From Aspidapion aeneum (Eukaryota; Arthropoda; Insecta; Coleoptera; Brentidae), in the NCBI GenBank assembly GCA_963576565.1, contig OY755039.1:86199207-86263206 (forward strand): a DNA stretch of 64,000 nt, read 5' to 3'. The position numbers and the translations under genes are program-made. The notes under the pieces are model-generated. The model did not search any database. It was not told the origin of the DNA and saw only the letters and a list, made by a program, of their open reading frames with translations. Below are positions 36,556-49,037 of this stretch, piece by piece (position 1 is the first letter of the stretch; every line of letters begins with the position of its first letter).

Positions 36556-39500
36556 TATGCCCCCCACCAATTTGTCGGCGACCTCGACGACCTGACGTTA
36601 TATGGTCTAAGGGTTGTTTGGATTTGACTATAACCAAACTTTGGAACCATTCATCTTTACTGTGGTACTGATATCAAATACTGGGAGTTTTTAGGCTGCT
36701 TTCGTGTGTTGTGCACCATTGACATGTAACAAAAGTGAGGCATTAGTTCTGAGCTTATACCGATGATTGTTTTCAAAATATGAGAGATAATGTTGTTGTC
36801 TTTACAATATTTAAAAAAATGTCTTTATGTTTAATTATAAAATTACTTAGTATAAAATTATCAAAATATTAAATCATTTACATTTGCAAAAAAATACATT
36901 TTGTTTAAAATAAATATGTCCTGAATAGTACGAATACAAAATTAACTATAATAAAAGTATTCAAATATTCCTTTTCAAAATAATTAATTTGGGTCTTGCC
37001 AACAGAGTATTTAAAAACTAATTTTCCAAATATCACTTGTTGCTTATTTTCACAAAATTATAAGCAAAAAGTGATTTATATTTTCCAAGAAAAATATCTC
37101 TCTCATATTTTCAAAATATTTAATACACATATTTAACCAAATAAATAATTTATATGATGCGCGCGCATTACCTAAGACTATTTAAGTAGGTAATTAGCAA
37201 AATCGTTTGCTATCGCTATATAGCTATTTTTTTTTGTATGTGAAAGAAAAAAAATCCGCCTTGTATTTTCACCTTGTAAGTGAAAGAAAAAAGTCCATCT
37301 TGTATGTTCACCTGGTATTTTCACCATGTATATTCATCATGTATCTTCACCTTGCAAGGACCAAAAAATTTTCTCCAAAGTTTTAAATAATCGGATCCCC
37401 GCCAAAATTCTAACATGCATGCATAAAATCAAATCAATAAAATAACATCTCCTCAAATTTTCAAAATATTATAAAAATATAAGCTTTCTATTTTTAAGAG
37501 CAGCTGCAGCTATATTTTTACTTGAGATGTGCCCATTAGATATATTCTTATATCTTTGAATTCCTTTAAAGATTGAGGGACAAAAGTATAAAATTATCTT
37601 TTTATAAATAAATAATAAACCATAATTTCAAATGAAAGCTTTGTGGTCTTAATGTAATTCAATTCGCTGATTTTTAGCTTCTGACTTCTATAGACGTTAA
37701 GATAAGTACTTAACGCAATTTGTATACGTATATCAAACTGCAAATTTGGCGTTTTTAATTTAATTACTTTTAACAAATACAGAGTCTCTCATCAGGAAAT
37801 ATTACATGTTAAAAAAATGTTCTTTATTAAGAAAATAGGTATTGTAATACCTTTAATAATTAAAAAAAAATCTTAGTGTAAATACTTTTTAATTTTCAAA
37901 AAAAATTAACTTTTTGGTTAATAAAGCTGACAGTTGAGCTAAATAGCTTTAGGTTAATCTTTTGAGCTAATATTATGTATTAAAAAATCTGCACAGTTAT
38001 TTATGTGCTATTTAAATTTTTAATATAATGTCCTAATTTGACATTGACACAATAGTCCTGTTTTAAATGGGTGTCTTTGAAAATATGCTTAGCCCATTTC
38101 TCGAGAAATTAAAATAAAAAAAAATTATTTTTCTTTTTAGTAAAATTTATTTAAATGCCAAAAGATCTTTTGAGACAAAATTTATGCTAAATATTAAATT
38201 TTATATAAAACAGTTAAACTTTTTGTGCAAACTGATTAGTTGTTGGCTTTCTCAGCTACGAGTGAAGCTGAAGGGTCATTGCGTGCTTATTTAGTTCAGC
38301 TAACCAATTTGAACAGTGGCCATTGCTCAAACTGGTATGCCAAATAATGTACAGTAGCACTAGAAAAAAAAGTTGTTTTTTTTATTGCAAAGAGATATGC
38401 TCTATTGGGGCATGCGCAAAACGTACCCTTTTAAATCTTACTGTTTTTGTATATTTAGCTTTATGTTTTTCAGAAAATATCAAAAAACATATATTTTTTT
38501 TAATTACTAATTTTTTTCACTCGCCCTGTATTTCGTTGTTCCTGTAAAAGTCCCTACTTGCACAGGTTACCCATTTGTTGAGTGTTCCGTGGTACTTGTG
38601 TGGGTTTAAAGTATGTTTTAGTCGCTATTCGTCCTTCCAGATGTTAAATTATATCGTGTGTTCTGCCAAAAAGTTGGCATCAAAGGTCGGTAACGTCGTG
38701 ACGGTTATTGAAAAAAAAAATAAATACAACGTAAATCGTTCGGTTCAGTAATTATTAATGTCTGTTTAGTGCTTGCCAAGGGCATTATCTCCAAAATTGT
38801 GAAACGTGTCAACCTAAGAAAAAAAATTATATTAGTATCAGTGTTTGTGCTAAAATAAATTTAAAAATATTTTAAAAAATTGTGAAAATAAGTGGATAAA
38901 CATTATGTTGAAGCTCTACATTACACTTAAATCCTGTATGCACCATCCATCGAAAGAATTCATTTTTTCTTGGAGATACCGATGTAAGTCGTTTTTATGT
39001 TATTTTTTGTTGGAAAAAATATTAAAATAATGTTTTATGGATAATAAGTTACAACTTATTTCAAGTTTTTTTTTTAATTTTTTCCAGCGCTGAGCAATAG
39101 TTATGAAAACAACTAAATTTACAACATGTTTTTACCTTCCTTTCTTGTTGCGACTTTAACTGACTTAAAAAATTGACGTTCAAAGCACTTAACATTTTTA
39201 ATAGTCTGAAATTGTAAATTCCGACTGACTGATTTAATCTTTTTTTTTTAAATAAAATAAAATTTCTAACTTGGTCTTCTGCCTATTTTATAAATTTGCC
39301 CTGTATAAATATTTTGCCGATATTTTCTATCCTTGTCACTAAAAACCGTGACTTTCTTTTTATGTCCAGATTTTAAAACAAGAAAAACATTCTGTGATTT
39401 TCCACGAAATCGCTTTTTATACCTAAAAAGTTTAGTACATTAACAGAAAAAATTGTTTAAAAGATATAGCGATATTGCTAATCTATTTTTATATGTTTTC

Positions 39501-41584
39501 TCCAAAACTTTTTTTCGTGCGCCAATTAAAAACAAAGTTCTACTAATTGAGTTTAAGGTTATTTGTTATGTTATTTACCAATTTTTCACAAATCCATCCT
39601 TCATTTCTTTTTTAAGATTTATTTTCAATAACTCTAAAACAACTATTTTTAAAAATACAATTTTATATGAGCTTTTTAAGAAATGTATTGCCTGTGGCGC
39701 TGCAGTTCCTTATGAACTTTAGTTCAACCTTTTATGTTTTGAAAAAAATCATTGAAGGAAACCAAAAATGTTTTAAAAATGCGTGTTTTGGAAAAACATT
39801 GCTTTTCGGACATAACTATTCACTTTATTTCACTCCATCTGTGTACTTTATTTCACGAAAGCATAATTAAATACGGCAAAACTTCTTATTTTGGCACTAG
39901 CTTAATTATTAGAACACGAAAGTCTAATTTATTCAAGTGGCTATCGAGAGCCTTTCCAATGCGACCTCAAGCGTGTCTTTTGTGGCTAACAAAAACATAA
40001 TATGAAATCTTAACTTGTACTTGGTTTTTCATAAACTGACAAATCTTATTTTTTCCTTTTCATTTCAATACCAAATTTGTTGTTTAAAATATAATTTTTT
40101 CGTATTTTCGAAATATTGTCGTATTGAATGTCAAAGTTAGAAGTGGGTGTTTTGCATAAGAAATATTTACAAAAAATCGCGTTCAATAAATAAAAAGTAT
40201 AAATTTAAGTGTTTCTGTACCAATTTTTGTTTTTTTAAATGTGCTTACATTCGCTTCTAAATATTAAAAAATATTTTTTTTTTTTTACTTTTTTAACTTT
40301 TTACAAAGAGTAATTCAACTTTGGTGTTTTAGAGTTCTTGGATTTTCGAAATTTAAGTAAGTGCCTATTTTTCAACATGATAACAATAAGGCACGTCTTA
40401 AAATATAAAAAATACTAAAATAATAAAATTTATCAATGTATTCTAATCGAAAATTTTACCTTAGATAATTATTTTAAAAATAGTAACTTTAATTTACAGA
40501 AAAAATAAACAAAATTGAACATTTAAAAATTTTTGAAGTTAGTGTGTGCTTGATACCTTTATAAATATATACTACAAATATATATAAAAAAAGTTCATAA
40601 AGCAAAAAATGTAAACAAAATTTAATAACTAATGTGCTATTAAACTTTGTTGAACTCAAGCGATTTATTAAATTCAAAACATCATCTGGGTCCGTCGAAG
40701 GTTCTTTTCGCAAAATATAATAACTCGTGAGTATATCATTATGCAAACCACTTTCAAAATATTCCAAAAAATTAGAAAAAGTCATAGATGCGTCATATTC
40801 GTCACAAATATTTGTTAATAATTAATATTCTCTTTTTGCTTTATATTTAATAAACAAATTTTTAATTCACTTTTGTAAAAAACTGAGCCAAATTTTTCTA
40901 AAAAATCGCATATCTGGCGTATTTTTCCATTTTTTATTTTGATTTTCTACTTTTTCTTTATATTTTTGAAACCAAGTAAAAGCCACGTATACTAAATATG
41001 TGCCAAAAAGATTTAGATAGATAGAATTTTTCTTTTTCTGTCCAAAAACTTTGGACCTGCACATCTTTCAAAATGCTCCAAAAAAAATCACGAGCATTAA
41101 TCTCTGAGGAGGAATCACATAAATTTGGGGATACAAACTTTGGCTTTGCCGGGGTCCCGGTCTCATTTTTAATATCTCAAATTGTAATATTGGCCATTTC
41201 TATTTATTACAAAAAAATAACGCGCGTATTGAAATTACCCCTATCAAAATAACCTCTAGAATTTCTAAAAAATAAAAAAAAATAGAATTCGGACCAGGGG
41301 GTAGCACAACTTTGGGCCCTCCAAGTTTTGAAGAAGTTCAGTTTTACCTGGTCGGAATTCGGTACAGGGTTTGCTTGTCTTATAGTCTTAACATTGATTT
41401 AAAAATAAATTTTATAAAAAAAAATCAAATTGATGAATAATAAATAATTAAAAATAAACTGATAAATAAAAAAGTATTAGCAAAAAATTATAAATTTTTA
41501 AAGCAAAAATAATTAAAAAAAAAAATAATTTTACAAAATTATTTGCAAGATCTTATTCACACAAGCCTCAAGCCTCCACCAACT
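36556..41584 (-). other. Internal region of the LTR element, essentially non-coding
   Basis: Very AT-rich. No open frame above ~100 codons and no retroviral motif in any frame. Next to the 3' LTR the minus strand at 36570-36660 reads PLDHITSGRRGRRQIGGGHM, which could be a residual pol tail, but this is speculative. At the other side the putative primer-binding region starts AGTTGGTGGAGGCTTGAGG; I could not match it to a tRNA. An UTR-like less AT-rich patch lies at 41120-41380. Confidence 0.6.
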
Positions 41585-42274
41585 TGTCGGGTAGGATTTT
41601 ATTTTAAATCGAACCCTTGAACGAGGGTACCGTAATAGATCTCTTATGTGAATAAAATAAATATGAAACAGTTTTAAAAACGCCCAAAACAAGACCCAAA
41701 ATATTAAAATAAAACTTTAACTTACCAAAATAACACACTGCAAAATATTCTTTAAATATAAAAATCTTATGTTTCTTTACTGACAATTAATTTTAGAGGT
41801 TTTAGTTAAATTCAACAAAACTTAGAATGTAACTACCGACTTGTCTTCTCAAAGTTTGGGTTTTTATAAAGAGTAGGTTGGACCTAAATAATCCATTATC
41901 CCCTCTTTAAAGAGCTTGGAGGAACCAAGCTAATGAGCTAAACAAGATAAGCTAAACAAAAACAGAGATAAAATACATTTTATAGGCAACATTTTCTTAT
42001 CTCACAGTTTTTCCATGTCCAATCACTTTAAAGGGAAAACCCTCTCGCTACTTGCTGTATCCCCACGCTCAACCATTACGACTCCCACTCTAGACTTTTC
42101 AATAGTTTTTCTCGTCATAACCATCTGCTGTGTAGTGGGCGGCAATCAAATGTTTTCTATTTTGGAGGGAGGCGGAACCACTTTCTTATCTCAACAGAAC
42201 CATAATTGTGTTTGTCGCTTTTCCAAGATGGTTTCGTACAGTGGCACAGTCAGGGGTTATTTGCATTCCTGACA
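41585..42274 (-). repeat. LTR (5' LTR in minus orientation), 690 bp
   Basis: Same edges as the partner LTR, with an ~80-bp deletion replaced by CCCAAAAC. The deletion is in one LTR only, so it arose after insertion or by recombination with another copy. Confidence 0.95.
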
Positions 42275-42990
42275 ATATAACAATAAGAAAAAAATATCCT
42301 CCCACCCCTACCTCCACCCCCTTCCATAGAAAAATTTGTTTTTGACACACATCCCGTTATCCGATTTGGATGAAATTTGGTATACATATAGTGATCCAAT
42401 GACAATACAATATTAAGAAAGAAATATCCTCCCACCCCTACCCCCACCCCCTTTCATAGAAAAATGAATTTTTGACACACTTCCCATTATTCGATTTGGA
42501 TGAAATTTGGTATTCACATAGTGGTCCAATGACAATACAACATTTTAAAAAATATATCCTTTCAGCCCTGCCCCCACCCCCTTCCATAGAAAATGCGTTT
42601 TTGACACCCTTCCCGTTAGCCGTTTTGGATGAAATTTGGTATACATATAGTGGTCCGATGACAATAGAACAATAATAAAAAAATGTCCTCCCACCCCTAC
42701 CCCCACCCCCATCTATGGAAAAATGCGTTTTTGACACACTTCCCATTATCCGATTTGGAGGAAATTTGGTATACATATAGTGGTTCGATGACAATGGAAC
42801 AATAATGAAAAAATGTCCTCCCACTCCTACCCCTAACCCTTTTCCATAAAAAATGCGTTTTTGTCACAGTTCGCTTCAAACGACTTTTATAAAATTTGGT
42901 ATATGCATAAAGGTCCGATGGCAATACAGCCCAAACAAAAAATATATTTCTACCTCTACCCCCACCCTCTCCTGCCCCCAATAGAAAAAT
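42275..42990. repeat. ~129-bp tandem array, right part
   Basis: Five more units with anchors at 42362, 42492, 42621, 42751 and 42881, the last ones more diverged. Continues the array at 35322-35785. Confidence 0.93.
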
Positions 42991-43095
42991 GATTTCATTA
43001 TAATCTAGAATAAACTCTTCTGTTATGTTATTGAACAAATATTTTCATTTAATAGAGTAGATAGCTGAGACTAAAAAGTAGAAAATAAATTGGTA

Positions 43096-43555
43096 AATTT
43101 TTTTTTAAGTCACAAGCTTTTATAAAATGCCCTAAAAATTAAAAAATAATTTTCTAACATTCTAATATTATCATAATAATAAAAGCGATGGCCGCAAATC
43201 AAAGCATAAGTTAATCTAAATTTGTGATCTAAACACTTAAAGAATATTCAACATAGCAGGTCATCAAAGATATGTTTGATGTGCCGCAATGTTATGCCAT
43301 TGCCATACCTATGTCAGAGAAATTCTGGGGTATCTTGGGTCGGGTTGGGTGGGTTTGGTACCTCTGCATTTTGATGCTAGATTGATTCTTGCAAATAGTG
43401 ATATTTAACTGATACGGATATCTTATCGTCCTAACATCGTCAAAATTTCCATCAGTCGGCCATCGCTTTTATTATTATGATAATATTAGAATGTTAGAAA
43501 ATTATTTTTTAATTTTTAGTGCACTTTATAAAAGCTTGTGACTTAAAAAAAAATT
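43096..43555. mobile_element. MITE with ~99-bp near-perfect inverted repeats
   Basis: Left arm 43096-43194 and right arm 43457-43555 are reverse complements with few differences (TAAGTCACAAGCTTTTATAAA and TTCTAACATTCTAATATTAT, ending GCGATGGCCG). The 262-bp core is non-coding. Target duplication not resolved. Confidence 0.9.
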
Positions 43556-44480
43556 ATTTCAACATTTCTTTTACATTTTTTAAGATTTTGTCCATAGTGG
43601 GATTTAAATTCTTTTTTTTAAAGGGGTAGTTATACATTTTTTTAAAAACATCCGTGTTCTCCTCTCAAGAACTCCTAGGAGAGCGAATATTCACGATCGT
43701 ACTGTTAAATATGGATAAAGAGTTGAAGTTAACTGGCTAGAGAATATTCCTGCAATTCATCGCATGTAGACACGTAGCCTTGGTTATTTTAGCTGATGAA
43801 ACAAAAGTTTTGCAGTAAATTTAAAGGTTTTCTTAGTAAAACGATATTACCATAGTTTTACGCTGTAAAATAAGCAAGAGGTGTATTTTCTAACCTTCAC
43901 TTTTTGTTTTTCCCGTTTCATATAACACGACTATACCACTAACTTTAAATTAAGAAAACCTTTGGAATATGTAAAATTTGAAAAGGTAAAGCTTTTATGC
44001 CGCCTGCGCTTCTCCACGTACAAAGGATAAAAAACTAATACAAAATATTTTACAATGCCTCCATAGGTAACTCTTATTATATTATTACTTAGACAAGAAC
44101 TAGTTATGTACAAAGATCTCTAATACGAAGTAAAGCTTTTTCCTAAGTGGCTATTCACCTGCAACAAAACACTCCGAGGTTTCTATAGTCAGCATATTAA
44201 TATATTTTCCTCTGATTACTTTTTCTCAACGTACTTCTATGTTTCTCCTCGGAGAGGCTGACAGATATTCGGGTCTCGTTTCCTCCAGCAGTTCCTTGTA
44301 GTGTTTTGTTCATTGTTCTAATTTAATTACCTAAATGTTGACCTTTTCTTTTGTTGGGTTTTTTACCGTAGATATGAATTTCACAAAATTTGATTTGATT
44401 GAAAAAAAGTAATATAGATAAGAGGAGCCTGTGAGAATCCACGTCACCAGTTATGTCCGTAAAATGGGTCGCCGGTTAAG
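43556..44480. other. No recognisable gene
   Basis: Unassigned AT-rich DNA with no credible open frame. Confidence 0.4.
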
Positions 44481-45660
44481 GGTTAATTCGTAGAATGTCG
44501 GTAGTTTATGCATCGATTCACACATCGTTATTTTGAAAGACCGCAGACCAAGTGTTTGCTCAAGACTGCACATCCAATAAGGGCGGGTCTTTGAAAGCCA
44601 ACGAATGATCAATAATCTTTGCCAAATATCTATCCATGGCGTTCGTTGAGTTGGTCTGTACGCACCTTATAACCCTTAAAATGTTGAGGACATCAAAAGA
44701 ACTGGAAGAGATTGGCGAATGCGGTGTGGACGGTCTAGCCAACGAACAAACAAGCGACGTGCTTACGAAACCTTTCGATCGTCGGTATTTTGTAGAAAGC
44801 TAAACGAGTGTTTGCTCAGGATTGCTTATGCAGTTGGAGCGTCTCTCCAATTGCCAACAAACGATCAAAAATAAATATTTCCAAATCTTAATCAGTGACC
44901 TTTGTTGGCGTTTTGTCTGTACACACCTTAAACCGTAGAGTGTCAGTGACAACAAATGAAGTGGAAAGAATCAACGAATGCTGTGTGAAGGGTCTAGCCA
45001 ACGAACGAACGAACGAGTGATGGATTTAGTTTACGCATTCATTCGTGTATCGGTAATTTACAAGACCGCCGAACAAGTGATTACTCAATCCTGCACATGC
45101 AATATAAACGGGTCATCAAAGGCCAACGAACAATTGAAAGCCATTTCCAAACCTGAATCGGTGGCGTTCGTTGGCTTGGCTGGAACTTACCTTATGACAC
45201 TTAGAGTGTCAGTAACATGGGAGACAAATGACAAGTGACATCCATCGGAAAAAAATATACAGCTGATTCGAATGACAAATAACAGACAAATGATATTCAT
45301 CAGGAATTGCTCACCGGGTGCTGAGTCAGTGAGCTTTGGTGGCATCGGCTGTTGAATCGGTGAAATCCATCGGAACTACTTAAACCTAATAGCTTTTATT
45401 GATTTTTTACCGATGCATTTAGGAACCCGATTGTTCTCATCGATAAGCTCATCGGTGAATTTAAAGATTCTTCCCATCAAAAGAAGTGGAAGGAATTGGA
45501 GAATGCGGTGTGGATGGTCTAGCCCTAGACTGGGTTGATCGTTCTTGGGTCTAGCTAACGAATAAAAGAACGATGTGTTTAGTTTTCGCACGGATCACAA
45601 AACAAAGGTGATCCTTGCGTATGCCGTGTTTGCTCAAGTCTACACATGCATTATCATTAT
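44481..45660. repeat. ~260-bp tandem satellite, about 4-5 diverged monomers
   Basis: GGTCTAGCC anchors at 44732, 44991 and 45516 give periods of 259 and 525 (2 x 262). Monomers share GTTTGCTCA.GA.TGCACATGCAAT, GCCAACGAACGATCAAA, GGCGTTCGTTGG.TTGG.CTGTACGCACCTTA, AGTGTCAGTGACA and GAATGCGGTGTGGA. It is less AT-rich than its surroundings and rich in CCAACGAAC. A degenerate stretch at 45240-45450 may be a damaged monomer. Non-coding. Confidence 0.85.
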
Positions 45661-46018
45661 CAAACACCATCACCAAATGACAATAGTTGGCCTTGTATTG
45701 GTTTGTATGCGCACTTTTAACATTTACGTGGAAAAACCGCGGCGCATGGTGCCCGCAAGCAAAATAAATCTTCGTTTAGGCAAATAATAAACAAAGTTTT
45801 AACTAATATACCTCACTCGACGCTCTCTGTGAAGCACCCTCAAATGTGAGGGCGCGTAATTATAAATTAAAAGTAAATAATTTTAGGGAACATAATTATT
45901 ATTAAAACGAGATTTAATTAGGTATCAAATTTAGCAGAAACACGGGATTTGATATTTTCGGAAGGGTTGTCTATGAGTACCCTCCTATTTCAGCCAAACT
46001 TTTGACTTTTTTAACGCT
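45661..46018. other. No recognisable gene
   Basis: Unassigned. One CTACACATGCATT word extends the satellite slightly. Confidence 0.35.
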
Positions 46019-46095
46019 AATGTCAAACGCTTGGTGTACCCAATTTTTTATTTTGGTTGGTTGTAAAAGCCAATATCTGGCTGTTTTTTTTTTCA
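46019..46095 (+). repeat. Short interspersed repeat, partner at 57014
   Basis: TAATGTCAAACGCTTGGTGTACC then AATTTTTTATTTTGGTTGG and GCCAATATCTGGCTGTTTT match 57014-57080 in the same orientation with ~15% changes. Confidence 0.65.
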
Positions 46096-46779
46096 TTCTT
46101 TTTGATTTGCCTTGTATATTGTAGTCAGTTTGATTTTTTCGCAACAACCAACGGTGTTCGTGGTTGACTTTACCCACTGGTGTATATACGGGGGGCCCGC
46201 CCCCCCCCCCCCGAATCTAAGATTTTTTTGGATATTTTTCATATATTTCATAAATACAAACACAAAATACAGCCTCATGAGGTCTCGGCCCCCCCCCCTT
46301 TTATACTTTGTTAACTCATTGTTTTCGGCTTCGAACCGATGCGCGACGCCGGCGTTGTGGAGACGGCGATAGCATGATCTAGTTAATTTATGACGAAATG
46401 TCTTTCTTCCTTACAGACCGGTAGACGTTTTCGTCCCGCCATTGAGTTTCCATGGTTGGCTGTCGTCTCACACGTTAGTTTCACCTATTTTTTTTTCATT
46501 AATTTTGATTAACTTTAATTTTCTAGTCAGTTTAATTTACTGTAGTCACGCTGGTTGTCCTTGGTTGAATTTGTCCCTTTAAAGTTGCCTTTTATACTTT
46601 GGTAAGGAATCCCTATATTGCAGGGGCGGATCTACAGAGCTCTTTCAAACTTTCTTGGATTAAATGTTAATACCTACATAATTCAAAAATAAATGGATCC
46701 ATGATGGATCTGACACCTTCCTTGATAGCCTTTTAGAACAAATTTAAGTGAAGCTTTTATATATCAACCTTGAAAAGAG
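46096..46779. other. Unassigned; G/C homopolymer patches
   Basis: CACTGGTGTATATACGGGGG followed by a 14-C run (46174-46213) and a second C run (46290-46298) resemble degraded hAT-type tips and internal G/C tracts. No clear element boundaries. Confidence 0.35.
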
Positions 46780-47035
46780 TTTTTATAAATATTTTTGAAA
46801 CTAAAGCTTCTACGAAATTTTTGTTTGTAACACGAACTATTCAGCAAAATGTAATCTGTATTTCGAAAACCGTATATTGATGCAATGCTCCGTTAAAAAG
46901 TTGGCATTTCTAAAAAAAAATAATTTGTCAAAAAACTTCATCAGCATTAAAGGCTTTTGATATTCAGCTCGTTAGAGTGTAGAGGACAATTTGATTCAAA
47001 TTTTTTTTGAAAATCGGTTTAGCGGTTTAGGAGTG
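46780..47035 (+). repeat. Diverged interspersed repeat, copy 2
   Basis: Inverse of 6605-6870. Ends AAATCGGTTTAGCGGTTTAG then GAGTGTTACGGACAGACATA and a (CA)n microsatellite, so in this copy a simple repeat follows the conserved end. Confidence 0.75.
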
Positions 47036-48529
47036 TTACGGACAGACATACCTACATATACACACACACACCATGATACAAACAGACAGCACGGCGATAT
47101 TTTTTTCTCGAAACTAATATTTTTGTTCACTTGGCCTTCTTGCGCGAGTTAGAAACATATATCAAATCAAAGCAAATAGCAACTCCTTTTCTATGCACCA
47201 AAGCAATAGAAGATAAGTTTTTCTTTAAATATTGCATAATCTCATCTTTCATCAGAAAAAATATTATTTGCATTTCTTTTGATTTAGTTTCTTGACTACA
47301 CACAGACAGAGCTACATAAGCGAAAGTATATGTAAAGAGAAGATGGAGTGATTTTAGTAATATAAACTATTCCAAATGGAGATGTAACGCTTTTTTTAAG
47401 AGAGAGAAAAATACAAGAAAATTAATGTAGTGTTTGTATTTTTTTTTCATGTCTAGAAAACATATTATTAAGAAAAAATTGATTGATTTTATTCAAGAGT
47501 TCATCGTTGTCTTTATTCGCGGGCCGGCAAGAATATTTGTTTAATTTTTGTTAAATATTACTTTTTTTTAAATTAAATTAAAATCTGTGTGAAATGTAAC
47601 CGTGGTCAATTAGTCGCAAACATATCCAAACCGGTCGGTGTGTGGACCACCAACATTTTGCAAAAAAAATGTCCCCAAAACAAAAATTGTTTTTCGAAAA
47701 AAAAACTTTTTTAAAAAACTAATTTAAAATTTTATTATGTAGTTTTTCCGAACAGTCTTTTTTTAATAAAGGTTTTTTAAAAAGCAGTTTTATGAAATAC
47801 TAATTAAAAAAAAACAATTTATTTTGTTTTAATATATTTTTTGATAATATGTTTACTACAGACGAAACATTAAAATAAAAATTAAACAAAAATTCTCGAG
47901 TTGGAGATGGTTTTTCTTCAGGTGAATATTTATAAAAAATTAAAAAACAATTTTTTGACAACAACTTCAAAGCTTGTTAAAATTTATCGTTTTTCTCGGG
48001 GCTCAAAAACCTCTAGGGTCGGCTCTGGTGTGTCTGGACCTGTCATCTAGAACCAGGGAACTAGAACTAAAGGTGAGAATCAAACCTAAAACAAACCTTG
48101 ATTTTTGACGAATCTTGTATGAAACAGAAATACATCTCTCTTGTTTTGCAAACAAAAATAAATTTTAAATTCGTAACTAGTAATACATTTTATGTTTGCG
48201 TTGTCAAAATAAAAGGTAAAATGGATTTCAAAATTGAAGTTTTGACCACAGGTTCAAAAAACATTATTATTTATCCTTTGGTAAGTAGATAAAACACGTC
48301 CTACTTTCAATATTTAGTTATTAAAACTAAAATATAAATTATCATAAATTTCCCAGCGTTTATTCGATCTTTTTAAAACTTGCAATTGCATTTCCTTAAT
48401 CCGTAATTTTTTAAATTACGGTTAATAAAGGAAGTTACCGTTAATTCTCTTCCTTTGTAAGCTAATCAAAGCTATTAAATGACATAAAAAATTATGGTTT
48501 TTATAGTGTATTTTGTAACGACATAAACC
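47036..48529. other. 1.5 kb without recognisable gene
   Basis: AT-rich, with a short (CA)n at 47062-47073. The 64-codon frame 48098-48292 has no domain. Confidence 0.4.
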
Positions 48530-49037
48530 TTCGCTACACACACCAGGGTCTGTCAGACCCCAGCATTTCTTATAATTTCTTTATATTTCTAGTATAAGCT
48601 AGCAACGTCGGGTAAATTCAGTTTATTTTCTCCACTAACAGGCCGTTAAATTGCGAGGCGCGCGCGGGTTTTAGTAAGCCGATGACAAGCGCTCAATGTG
48701 GTCGTGGGGTCTGCTGCACCCCAGTGTGTGTTTTACTTTTGTTTTTTTTGCTAATTCGACTTTTTCAGTTTTGGCATTTTTTTATATTGAGGTGAGTTAG
48801 ATTCGTTTGATTTGAAATTATTTGATTATAAAAAGTGGTTTGTTACAAATTAGCAAGAATGATGTCAGTAGGGAGAGGTGTCGGCCTTTGACTGATCAAG
48901 AACTGGAAGCAGAAATGAATTCACTCACATTAATTTATTACATGTGTAAAATATTTAACAACATTGCAGGTAATATTGATGTGGATATCTTCTCAGATTC
49001 TCTAGGGAGTATAAAAAACAAAATACTCAAACACTAG
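48530..49037 (+). pseudogene. Decayed piggyBac-like left end and transposase N-terminus
   Basis: CCTTCGCTACACACACCAGG at 48530-48549 is followed by GGGTCTG-CAGACCCC palindromes (48548, and GGGGTCTGCTGCACCCC at 48706), resembling the terminal and subterminal repeats of piggyBac elements. The frame 48822-49037 reads SRERCRPLTDQELEAEMNS, matching the usual R-x-LT-x-x-E-L-E-x-E start of piggyBac transposases. It then degenerates. No TTAA is preserved at the left edge and no right end was found. Confidence 0.5.

Larger units (their letters stand above)
35786..42274 (-). mobile_element. LTR retrotransposon derivative, 6.5 kb, no recognisable pol
   Basis: Two near-identical LTRs (35786-36555 and 41585-42274), TG...CA ends and a 4-bp duplication ATAT (35782-35785, 42275-42278). 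It splits the ~129-bp array; removing it restores a unit matching its neighbours. Minus orientation is supported by a purine tract GGTGGGGGGCATA just before the 3' LTR (36556-36568 on the plus map), a TATAAAA word within each LTR, and AATAAA ~20 bp before the LTR end. The internal 5.0 kb shows no protease, RT, RNase H or integrase motif, so it looks like a LARD-type non-autonomous element. Confidence 0.9.
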
